This document shows positions 1 to 9,259 of a stretch of DNA of 64,000 nt, in pieces. Under the pieces are notes generated by a model. It was not told the DNA's origin and searched no databases. It saw only the letters and a list, made by a program, of their open reading frames with translations. The number at the start of each line of letters is the position of its first letter. Positions within the stretch are counted from its first letter, which is position 1. The stretch comes from Clusia tigrina (taxonomy: Eukaryota; Arthropoda; Insecta; Diptera; Clusiidae): assembly GCA_920105625.2 (NCBI GenBank), contig OV050030.1, forward strand, positions 171,179,315 through 171,243,314, written 5' to 3'. Position numbers and translations under genes: made by a program.

Positions 1-11
1 AAGCACTTTCA

Positions 12-49
12 AACTGGATAAACTCAATAACACTTAAGTTTATCCAGTT
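12..49. repeat. Perfect 13-bp inverted repeat at the unit start
   Basis: AACTGGATAAACT (12-24) and AGTTTATCCAGTT (37-49) are exact reverse complements around a 12-base loop. The same structure occurs at the start of every unit. Units 3, 4 and 7 have a G-to-C change in the right arm that breaks one pair. It could form a cruciform or hairpin, or be a protein-binding dyad. No function can be assigned. Confidence 0.85.
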
Positions 50-992
50 GCCCATTAGTTTTGGAGACTGGACACTTTTTGGGGTTACTCGACATAAATG
101 TATTTCCATCGTAAATGAAGTTCCATTTATTAATAGTTACTAATATACGAGTACATTTAAAAAATGAAATATAATAAATACATTTATATTATATACACTT
201 ATGAAATATCTAAATCTATGATTCTTGAATACATTTAATATTATACATTGCCGAATAAGAACTTTTGTATAATTATATATCTTAATTACATGTGTGCAGG
301 GGTTAAAAAAGTCGACTTGGCTGATTGTTTCTTTTCCTACAGCCACTCAAAATGCATGTACACACGAGTAAACACTACAACCGGTCCGCTATTCATTTTC
401 TCTTTGCAAATGGCTCGCCTTCAATTGCTATGATTGAAATTCGTTTTCATTTCAAATTCAGAAATCAATAAATAAAAGTATAACATACCCACATTCATAT
501 ACAAACGCACATTTCGCTCTTGGATTGCCGAGCAACTTCGGGCGTTGGGTCAAATAATTATGCCATAGTCAGCCACGCAATTTTAACTCATTTCGCTGAG
601 TGAAGAGAACGATGTAGTATATTTGTAGTATATTGTCTTTGGTTGAAGCTGTCAGGCTGTTTATTCTATGAAAGTGTCTTACTAAAGAACATCAACGTAA
701 TAAGAAGTCCCATTAAGAAGAAGAACAAAATATTTGAGTTTCTCTTTCACGTTACATATAACGAAGTATAACTTCCATTGCTGCTGTTGGACAGGTGCGC
801 ATAGCTCCAGTGATAACAGGGCAGGCAAGGCGTTGTACTTTAATAACCAACAGCTACATTAATATTAAAATGTGCACAAGGAATTTAATTCTCAGTGAAC
901 ATAGTATACTCAATCCAAATTCAAGCTGGCAGATGGCTTCAGACTTATGACATGGACCACAATATGACTAGACCCCAAACTTGGCAAATTTA
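50..992. other. AT-rich stretch without a recognised gene (unit 1; same in all units)
   Basis: This part of the unit has no convincing coding sequence. Short open frames on both strands overlap one another, have no family motifs and are best read as chance. It includes a very AT-rich tract at about 125-290. From about 780 to 992 the minus strand may be a further decayed continuation of the transposase relic, with fragments such as ICQLEF and LWSMS in different frames. That continuation is too broken to annotate as a gene. Confidence 0.6.
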
Positions 993-1714
993 TTATTTGT
1001 TGTTGTCAGAAGTTCTATTGCATAGTTTTTGATACCTGGTCTTGATCATATTGTTTTGAAGCATCCATCGGCAGTGCTTTCTAAGTAACACCACTATTAA
1101 AAATTTCACTAAATCCAGTGTTTTGTGTGCTGCATATTCCATGCGCAAACCAAAAGGGTATTTTTTATTAGTTTCTGTTACACAAGAGACAACTATTTGT
1201 TGTTTTACAGGTCTTGCGGGGCAGATGGATGGAAATATGTTTCCAAATACTTTAAAATGAATTTGGCAGATCTGGAAAAATATATTAGAAGGATTTTTAA
1301 GGAAAGGATTTGGTGTGTAGTTTTTTTCCTTAATAAATCTTTCGGTATCCAAATGCAAAGAGCCCCCTTCGCCAAATTCAAGTTACAATTTGCGCAACCC
1401 GCAAACTACGGGAAGCAGCAGCTTTTGCATTTGGTTCTTTCTCACCGCTATTTTCAGTACTATTGTCAATAAATGTCAATTCGTCGTGAATATCAGAATT
1501 GTCTAAATTGTCCGGAAGTATGCATAACTTATCAATAATTTGGTCATAAGATACAGTATTAGCATCCGATGTCAGGGAGAAATACATAATCTAGTAGTCA
1601 GATAACAATCTAGTCGTCCGATACATATTTTATGTCTCGTACTGAGGGATTAACATTGTTTCCAAGTTTAGATCTCAATACAGATAATAAATTTTCCAGA
1701 CTGTCCTGATTCAT
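993..1714 (-). pseudogene. piggyBac/PGBD-like transposase relic, N-terminal part (unit 1)
   Basis: The minus strand holds three readable segments in order. Segment A (1714-1610, 34 codons) starts with ATG and is leucine-rich. Segment B (1587-1378) is acidic, with ILPDNLDNSDIHDELTF. Segment C (1358-993) contains TPNPFLKNPSNIF, then VTETNKKY, LVKFLIVVLL and RYQKLCNRTSDNN. An acidic N-terminus with a LPxD...DE stretch, then P-x-x-(I/L)-F, an ETN(R/K)YA-like motif, a hydrophobic F-L-x-(I/V)-L-L stretch and R-(F/Y)-x-K-(I/L)...DNN is the order seen in piggyBac/PGBD transposases. The match is from family knowledge, not from a search. The region with the first catalytic Asp is missing, and at least two frameshifts and one stop break it. 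The mariner lies 11 bp upstream of the ATG. A decayed host gene remains possible. Confidence 0.45.
1588..1623. repeat. 19-bp-period duplication inside the relic
   Basis: AATCTAGTAGTCAGATA (1588-1604) and AATCTAGTCGTCCGATA (1607-1623) match at 15 of 17 bases with a 19-base period. Segment A (ATG at 1714) and segment B (ATG at 1587) of the minus-strand relic are offset by 127 bases. Subtracting 19 leaves 108, a multiple of three. The duplication by itself therefore explains the frame change between the two segments, though one TAG remains. Confidence 0.7.
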
Positions 1715-1725
1715 CTTACCAAATA

Positions 1726-1752
1726 CGAGGGGTACTATTTATATTTCGGGAA
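1726..1752 (+). repeat. mariner left terminal inverted repeat (unit 1)
   Basis: The 27 bases start CGAGGGGTAC and end TTTCGGGAA. The inner 20 bases are identical to the right repeat read on the other strand. Confidence 0.9.
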
Positions 1753-1791
1753 CTGGCAACACTAATGTCAATAGCTAAAATCTGGCAACAC
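1753..1791 (+). repeat. Subterminal direct repeats CTGGCAACAC in mariner
   Basis: CTGGCAACAC occurs at 1753-1762, directly after the left terminal repeat, and again at 1782-1791, 29 bases later. It recurs in each copy, though unit 5 has TTGCAACAC in the second. It may be an accessory transposase-binding repeat or a chance duplication. Confidence 0.6.
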
Positions 1792-1899
1792 CATAACAAA
1801 GTTTGACATTTTTTAGCATAAACGTACTCACAACATGTTGATGTACAAGTGCTATTTGTTTTGTTTACAGTGAGTTAAGAAAATCAATTTGGCCAAAAA

Positions 1900-2953
1900 A
1901 TGGAAATTTCAAGAGAAGGTTTTCGTTGGATTATTTTTCACAACTTTCGATGTGGATTATCTCAACAAGAATGTGTCGATGAAGTCAGTTCTTTGTATGG
2001 CGATAAAGCACCATAAAAAACCACAGTATATCGCTGGTATAGTGAATTCAATCGTGGTCGTAGTTCGGTCGCCGACGATCTCCGTGAAGGTCGTCCAAAG
2101 TCGGTCGTTGTGCCACGAAACATCGATGCAGTGCGTGAACTGATAATGTAAGATCGTCATGTGAAATATCGTGAGATAGAGGACACCTTGGGCATTACTT
2201 CCACTTCCATACATTCAATATTGCATGAACATTTGGCTGTAAAAAAGATTTGTTCGCTTTGGATCCCACATAATTTGACAATCGCTCAAAAAAGTCTCGT
2301 GTCAATTGATGTAAGGAAATGATTAAAAAGTTCGACCGTGGTACTTCAAAAGACGTGTATAAAATCGTGACAGGTGACGAATCATGGATATATGCGTATG
2401 AGTCGGAAACAAAACAACAATCGACCGTGTGGGTATTCCAAGATGAGTTAAATCCAACAAAAGTTGTTCGTGGAAGAAGCACAGCGAAGCAAATGGTGCC
2501 TGTTTCTTCGGCCGAATGGGTCATGTGGCCACTGTTCCGCTGGAGCAACGTAGGATGGTCAATTCTGAGTGGTACACGACCATTTGTTTGCCGGAAGTCT
2601 TCGGAGAAATTCGTTAAACCAACCGCCAAAGACGAATCATTCTCCATCATGACAATGCGAGCTCTCACTCATCTCGTCAAACAGGTGAATTTTTGAGCAG
2701 TCAAAACATCCAATTGATGACTCATCCTCCGTACAGTCGTCCTTATTTGGCACCCAATGACTTCTTCTTGTTCCCGAATATCAATTGTAAACTGCGTGGC
2801 CAACGTTTTACGAGCGCCTAAGAAGAAGTTGAAACGTTCAAAAACCACGTTTTGGAGGTGTCTCAAGAGGAATGGAAAACCTGCTATGACAAATGGTTTG
2901 AACGAATGCAAAAATGTATTGATCATCAAGGGGAATATTTTGAAAAATATTAA
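1900..2953 (+). pseudogene. mariner transposase pseudogene (unit 1; reference description for all copies)
   Basis: Conceptual reading starts at ATG 1900 with MEISREGFRW and ends with EYFEKY at TAA 2951. Family landmarks, in order, are YRWYSEFNRGRSS, the helix-turn-helix region REIEDTLGITSTSIHSILHE, WIPHNLT (the mariner W-V/I-P-H-x-L motif), TGDESWIYAY with the first catalytic Asp (GAC 2376), HHDNAS with the second (GAC 2651), and LAPNDFF with the third (GAC 2759). The reading is broken by stops at 2014 (codon 39), 2149 (codon 84), 2307 (TGA at a normal Trp), 2615 and 2819. It is also broken by one-base deletions in the A-run near 2290 and near 2494. An extra codon (CGT 2738) gives 35 rather than 34 residues between the second and third Asp, and the usual YSPDLAP reads YSRPYLAP. 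It cannot encode an active enzyme. Confidence 0.93.
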
Positions 2954-2978
2954 AGCCATTTTCATTTAAAATTGTTTG

Positions 2979-3006
2979 TTCCCGAAATATAAATAGTAAC
3001 TCCTCT
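2979..3006 (-). repeat. mariner right terminal inverted repeat (unit 1)
   Basis: Read on the minus strand it begins AGAGGAGT and ends TTTCGGGAA, pairing with the left repeat. It is followed by the TA at 3007-3008. Confidence 0.9.
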
Positions 3007-3060
3007 TATAAAATCCTTAACTGACTCGTCGCTAAAAGAAAATCATTGCAGATTGCTTGT

Positions 3061-3094
3061 ATACTGCAAAGGGTGTAATGTAACCCGTCAATGC
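3061..3094. other. Possible end-to-end junction of an older element
   Basis: ACTGCAAAGGG ends at 3073, followed by TGTAATGTAA (3074-3083) and CCCGTCAATGC (from 3084). Read outward-in, the two ends begin CCCTTTGCAGTAT and CCCGTCAATGCA, and CCC starts are typical of piggyBac-like termini. The usual TTAA target site is not present; a doubled TGTAA lies between. The same junction occurs once per unit. This is an inference only. Confidence 0.3.
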
Positions 3095-4108
3095 AATGTA
3101 TTGTAACATGGGAAAGCACTTTCAAACTGGATAAACTCAATAACACTTAAGTTTATCCAGTTGCCCATTAGTTTTGGAGACTGGACACTTTTTGGGGTTA
3201 CTCGACATAAATGTATTTCCATCGTAAATGAAGTTCCATTTGTTAATAGTTACTAATATACGAGTACATTTAAAAAATGAAATATAATAAATACATTTAT
3301 ATTATATACACTTATGAAATATCTAAATCTATGGTTCTTGAATACATTTAATATTATACATTGCCGAATAAGAACATTTGTATAATTATATATCTTAATT
3401 ACATGTGTGCAGGGGTTAAAAAAGTCGACTTTGCTGATCGTTTCTTTTCCTACAGCCACTCAAAATGCATGTACACACGAGTAAACACTACAACCGGTCC
3501 GCTATTCATTTTCTCTTTGCAAATGGCTCGCCTTCAATTGCTATGATTGAAATTTGTTTTCATTTCAAATTCAGAAAACAAGAAATAAAAGTATAACATA
3601 CCCACACTCATATACAAACGCACATTTCGCTCTTGGATTGCCGAGCAACTTCGGGCGTTGGGTCAAATAATTATGCCATAGTCAGCCACGCAATTTTAAC
3701 TTATTTCGCTGAGTGAAGAGAACGATGTAGTATCTTTGTAGTATATTGTCTTTGGTTGAAGCTGTCAGGCTGTTTATTCCATGAAAGTGTCTTACCAAAG
3801 AATAACATCAACGTAATAAGAAGTCCCATTAAGAAGAAGAACAAAATATTTGAGTTTCTTTTTCACGTTACATATAACGAAGTATAACTTCCATTGCTGC
3901 TGTTGGACAGGTGCGCATAGCTCCAGTGATAACAGGGCAGGCAAGGCGTTGTACTTTAATAATCAACAGCTACCTTAATATTAAAATGTGCACAAGGAAT
4001 TTAATTCTCAGTGAACATAGTATACTCAATCCAAATTCAAGCTGGCAGATGGCTTCAGACTTATGACATGGACCACAATATGACTAGACCCCAAACTTGG
4101 CAAATTTA

Positions 4109-4830
4109 TTATTTGTTGTTGTCAGAAGTTCTATTGCATAGTTTTTGATACCTGGTCTTGATCATATTGTTTTGAAGTATCCATCGGCAGTGCTTTCTAA
4201 GTAACACCACTATTAAAAATTTCATTAAATCCAGTCTTTTGTGTGCTGCATATTCCATGCGCAAACCAAAAGGGTATTTTTTATTAGTTTCTGTTACACA
4301 AGAGACAACTATTTATTGTTTTACAGGTCTTGCGTGGCAGATGGATGGAAATATGTCTCCAAATACTTTAAAATGAATTTGGCAGATCTGGAAAAATATA
4401 TTAGAAGGATTTTTAAGGAAAGGATTTGGTGTGTAGTTTTTTTCCTTAATAAATCTTTCGGTATCCAAATGCAAAGAGCCCCCTTCGCCAAATTCAGGTT
4501 ACAATTTGCGCAACCCGCAAACTACGGGAAGCAGCAGCTTTTGCATTTGGTTCTTTCTCACCGCTATTTTCAGTACTATTGTCAATAAATGTCAATTCGT
4601 CGTGAATATCAGAATTGTCTAAATTGTCCGGAAGTATGCATAACTTATCAATAATTTGGTCATAAGATACAGTATTAGCATCCGATGTCAGGGAGAAATA
4701 CATAATCTAGTAGTCAGATAACAATCTAGTCGTCCGATACATATTTTATGTCTCGTACTGAGGGATTAACATTGTTTCCAAGTTTAGATCTCAATACAGA
4801 TAATAAATTTTCCAGACAGTCCTGATTCAT
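4109..4830 (-). pseudogene. piggyBac/PGBD-like relic (unit 2)
   Basis: Same layout as in unit 1. Segment C is additionally cut by a CAA-to-TAA change (plus strand ATTTATTGTTTTACAG near 4312), so only segments A and B read through well. Confidence 0.42.
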
Positions 4831-4841
4831 CTTACCAAATA

Positions 4842-6133
4842 CGAGGGGTACTATTTATATTTCGGGAACTGGCAACACTAATGTCAATAGCTAAAATCTG
4901 GCAACACCATAATAAAGTTTGACATTTTTTAGCATAAACGTACTCACAACATGTTGATGTACAAGTGCTATTTGTTTTGTTTACAGTGAGTTAAGAAAAT
5001 CAATTTGGCCAAAAAATGGAAATTTCAAGAGAAGGTTTTCGTTGGATTATTTTTCACAACTTTCGATGTGGATTATCTCCACAAGAATGTGTCGATGAAC
5101 TCAGTTCTTTGTATGGCGATAAAGCACCATAAAAACCACAGTATATCGCTGGTATAGTGAATTCAATCGTGGTCGTAGTTCGGTCGCCGACGAACTCCGT
5201 GAAGGTCGTCCAAAGTCGGTTGTTGTGCCACGAAACATCGATGCAGTGCGTGAACTGATAATGTAAGATCGTCATGTGAAATATCGTGAGATAGAGGACA
5301 CCTTGGGCATTACTTCCACTTCCATACATTCAATATTGCATGAACATTTGGCTGTAAAAAAGATTTGTTCGCTTTGGATCCCACATAATTTGACAATCGC
5401 TCAAAAAAGTCTCGTGTCAATTGATGTAAGAAATGATTAAAAAGTTCGACCGTGGTACTTCAAAAGACGTGTATAAAATCGTGACAGGTGACGAATCATG
5501 GATATATGCGTATGAGTCGGAAACAAAACAACAATCGACCGTGTGGGTATTCCAAGATGAGTTAAATCCAACAAAAGTTGTTCGTGGAAGAAGCACAGCG
5601 AAGCAAATGGTGCCTGTTTCTTCGGCCGAATGGGTCATGTGGCCACTGTTCCGCTGGAGCAACGTAGGATGGTCAATTCTGAGTGGTACACGACCATTTG
5701 TTTGCCGGAAGTCTTCGGAGAAATTCGTTAAACCAACCGCCAAAGACGAATCATTCTCCATCATGACAATGCGAGCTCTCACTCATCTCGTCAAACAGGT
5801 GAATTTTTGAGCAGTCAAAACATCCAATTGATGACTCATCCTCCGTACAGTCGTCCTTATTTGGCACCCAATGACTTCTTCTTGTTCCCGAATATCAAAA
5901 GTAAACTGCGTGGCCAACGTTTTACGAGCGCCTAAGAAGAAGTTGAAGCGTTCAAAAACCACGTTTTGGAGGTGTCTCAAGAGGAATGGAAAACCTGCTA
6001 TGACAAATGGTTTGAACGAATGCAAAAGTGTATTGATCATCAAGGGGAATATTTTGAAAAATATTAAAGCCATTTTCATTTAAAATTGTTTGTTATTATT
6101 TGCTATTCCCGAAATATAAATAGTAACTCCTCT
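4842..6133 (+). mobile_element. Dead mariner, H type with two extra deletions (unit 2)
   Basis: Transposase pseudogene 5016-6067. On top of the shared breaks it has a private loss of one A after the first stop (CCATAAAAACC near 5128) and of one G near 5430, making it the most frame-disrupted copy. Confidence 0.92.
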
Positions 6134-7232
6134 TATAAAATCCTTAACTGACTCGTCGCTAAAAGAAAATCATTGCAGATTGCTTGTATACTGCAAAGGG
6201 TGTAATGTAACCCGTCAATGCAATGTATTGTAACATGGGAAAGTACTTTCAAACTGGATAAACTCAATAACACTTAACTTTATCCAGTTGCCCATTAGTT
6301 TTGGAGACTGGACACTTTTTGGGGTTACTCGACATAAATGTATTTCCATCGTAAATGAAGTTCCATTTGTTAATAGTTACTAATATACGAGTACATTTAA
6401 AAAATGAAATATAATAAATACATTTATATTATATACACTTATGAAATATCTAAATCTATGGTTCTTGAATACATTTAATATTATACATTGCCGAATAAGA
6501 ACATTTGTATAATTATATATCTTAATTACATGTGTGCAGGGGTTAAAAAAGTCGACTTGGCTGATCGTTTCTTTTCCTACAGCCACTCAAAATGCATGTA
6601 CACACGAGTAAACACTACAACCGGTCCGCTATTCATTTTCTCTTTGCAAATGGCTCGCCTTCAATTGCTATGATTGAAATTTGTTTTCATTTCAAATTCA
6701 GAAATCAAGAAATAAAAGTATAACATACCCACATTCATATACAAACGCACATTTCGCTCTTGGATTGCCGAGCAACTTCGGGCGTTGGGTCAAATAATTA
6801 TGCCATAGTCAGCCACGCAATTTTAACTTATTTCGCTGAGTGAAGAGAACGATGTAGTATATTTGTAGTATATTGTCTTTGGTTGAAGCTTTCAGGCTGT
6901 TTATTCTATGAAAGTGTCTTACCAAAGAACATCAACGTAATAAGAAGTCCCATTAAGAAGAAGAACAAAATATTTGAGTTTCTTTTTCACGTTACATATA
7001 ACGAAGTATAACTTCCATTGCTGCTGTTGGACAGGTGCGCATAGCTCCAGTGATAACAGGGCAGGCAAGGCGTTGTACTTTAATAACCAACAGCTACATT
7101 AATATTAAAATGTGCACAAGGAATTTAATTCTCAGTGAACATAGTATACTCAATCCAAATTCAAGCTGGCAGATGGCTTCAGACTTATGACATGGACCAC
7201 AATATGACTAGACCCCAAACTTGGCAAATTTA

Positions 7233-7954
7233 TTATTTGTTGTTGTCAGAAGTTCTATTGCATAGTTTTTGATACCTGGTCTTGATCATATTGTTTTGAA
7301 GTATCCATCGGCAGTGCTTTCTAAGTAACACCACTATTAAAAATTTCATTAAATCCAGTCTTTTGTGTGCTGCATATTCCATGCGCAAACCAAAAGGGTA
7401 TTTTTTATTAGTTTCTGTTACACAAGAGACAACTATTTATTGTTTTACAGGTCTTGCGTGGCAGATGGATGGAAATATGTCTCCAAATACTTTAAAATGA
7501 ATTTGGCAGATCTGGAAAAATATATTAGAAGGATTTTTAAGGAAAGGATTTGGTGTGTAGTTTTTTTCCTTAATAAATCTTTCGGTATCCAAATGCAAAG
7601 AGCCCCCTTCGCCAAATTCAGGTTACAATTTGCGCAACCCGCAAACTACGGGAAGCAGCAGCTTTTGCATTTGGTTCTTTCTCACCGCTATTTTCAGTAC
7701 TATTGTCAATAAATGTCAATTCGTCGTGAATATCAGAATTGTCTAAATTGTCCGGAAGTATGCATAACTTATCAATAATTTGGTCATAAGATACAGTATT
7801 AGCATCCGATGTCAGGGAGAAATACATAATCTAGTAGTCAGATAACAATCTAGTCGTCCGATACATATTTTATGTCTCGTACTGAGGGATTAACATTGTT
7901 TCCAAGTTTAGATCTCAATACAGATAATAAATTTTCCAGACAGTCCTGATTCAT
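7233..7954 (-). pseudogene. piggyBac/PGBD-like relic (unit 3)
   Basis: Same as unit 2 in its coding condition: segment B open, segment C stopped by TAA. Confidence 0.42.
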
Positions 7955-7965
7955 CTTACCAAATA

Positions 7966-9259
7966 CGAGGGGTACTATTTATATTTCGGGAACTGGCAAC
8001 ACTAATGTCAATAGCTAAAATCTGGCAACACCATAATAAAGTTTGACATTTTTTAGCATAAACGTACTCACAACATGTTGATGTACAAGTGCTATTTGTT
8101 TTGTTTACAGTGAGTTAAGAAAATCAATTTGGCCAAAAAATGGAAATTTCAAGAGAAGGTTTTCGTTGGATTATTTTTCACAACTTTCGATGTGGATTAT
8201 CTCCACAAGAATGTGTCGATGAACTCAGTTCTTTGTATGGCGATAAAGCACCATAAAAAACCACAGTATATCGCTGGTATAGTGAATTCAATCGTGGTCG
8301 TAGTTCGGTCGCCGACGAACTCCGTGAAGGTCGTCCAAAGTCGGTTGTTGTGCCACGAAACATCGATGCAGTGCGTGAACTGATAATGTAAGATCGTCAT
8401 GTGAAATATCGTGAGATAGAGGACACCTTGGGCATTACTTCCACTTCCATACATTCAATATTGCATGAACATTTGGCTGTAAAAAAGATTTGTTCGCTTT
8501 GGATCCCACATAATTTGACAATCGCTCAAAAAAGTCTCGTGTCAATTGATGTAAGGAAATGATTAAAAAGTTCGACCGTGGTACTTCAAAAGACGTGTAT
8601 AAAATCGTGACAGGTGACGAATCATGGATATATGCGTATGAGTCGGAAACAAAACAACAATCGACCGTGTGGGTATTCCAAGATGAGTTAAATCCAACAA
8701 AAGTTGTTCGTGGAAGAAGCACAGCGAAGCAAATGGTGCCTGTTTCTTCGGCCGAATGGGTCATGTGGCCACTGTTCCGCTGGAGCAACGTAGGATGGTC
8801 AATTCTGAGTGGTACACGACCATTTGTTTGCCGGAAGTCTTCGGAGAAATTCGTTAAACCAACCGCCAAAGACGAATCATTCTCCATCATGACAATGCGA
8901 GCTCTCACTCATCTCGTCAAACAGGTGAATTTTTGAGCAGTCAAAACATCCAATTGATGACTCATCCTCCGTACAGTCGTCCTTATTTGGCACCCAATGA
9001 CTTCTTCTTGTTCCCGAATATCAAAAGTAAACTGCGTGGCCAACGTTTTACGAGCGCCTAAGAAGAAGTTGAAGCGTTCAAAAACCACGTTTTGGAGGTG
9101 TCTCAAGAGGAATGGAAAACCTGCTATGACAAATGGTTTGAACGAATGCAAAAGTGTATTGATCATCAAGGGGAATATTTTGAAAAATATTAAAGCCATT
9201 TTCATTTAAAATTGTTTGTTATTATTTGCTATTCCCGAAATATAAATAGTAACTCCTCT
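7966..9259 (+). mobile_element. Dead mariner, H type, full length (unit 3)
   Basis: 1294 bp with the 13 bp ATTATTTGCTATT present inside the right repeat. Transposase pseudogene 8140-9193. H markers are TCTCCACAAG near 8199 and GACGAACTCC near 8313. Confidence 0.93.

Larger units (their letters stand above)
1726..3006 (+). mobile_element. Dead mariner element, 13-bp-deletion form (unit 1)
   Basis: This is a 1281-bp mariner bounded by TA on both sides (1724-1725 and 3007-3008), as expected for the family's TA target duplication. The left end CGAGGGG then TACTATTTATATTTCGGGAA (1726-1752) matches the reverse complement of the right end (2979-3006), except for an A/C at the tip, one G/A and one indel. 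Length is near the usual 1.3 kb. The pseudogene occupies 1900-2953. It lacks 13 bp just inside the right repeat that most other copies have. It lies next to, and opposite in strand to, the older relic it appears to have interrupted. Confidence 0.93.
1..3113 (+). repeat. Satellite unit 1 (13-bp-deletion type)
   Basis: Length 3113 bp. It lacks 13 bp in the mariner right end. It shares with unit 5 the variants ATGATTCTTG near 220 and AACTTTTG near 260, marking the two as close relatives. Its minus-strand relic keeps the long 121-codon segment because the codon read as CAA near 1197 has not become TAA. Confidence 0.97.
3114..6240 (+). repeat. Satellite unit 2 (H type)
   Basis: Length 3127 bp. 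It has a private 3-bp insertion (AATAACATC instead of AACATC) near 3801, and two private single-base deletions inside the transposase pseudogene. It carries the H marker TCTCCACAAG in the mariner. Confidence 0.97.

Noticed and set aside
140..433. Short open frames on both strands in the AT-rich part of the unit
   Set aside because: They overlap each other on opposite strands, have low-complexity AT-driven composition and no recognisable domain.
758..776. ATAACGAAGTATAACTTC resembles half of a lox-type site
   Set aside because: It is only a short GAAGTATAACTTC palindrome without the 13-8-13 arrangement. The context is a eukaryotic satellite with no recombinase.
1125..1472. Plus-strand reading with CVADGWKYVSKYFKMNLADL after a tract ending TTTTACAG, resembling a spliced exon (possibly death-domain-like)
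   Set aside because: It lies opposite the minus-strand relic, which has several ordered family-like motifs. The plus frame has no matching upstream exon and is altered by a one-base change in units 15-21. It is probably an antisense shadow.
2195..2668. 157-codon minus-strand open frame across the mariner, repeated in most units
   Set aside because: It is the complement of the transposase coding region and has no motifs of its own.
1900..2953. A functional SETMAR-like host gene using the mariner transposase
   Set aside because: Five stops and two frameshifts are shared by the copies, and no SET-domain or other host exon is in the unit.
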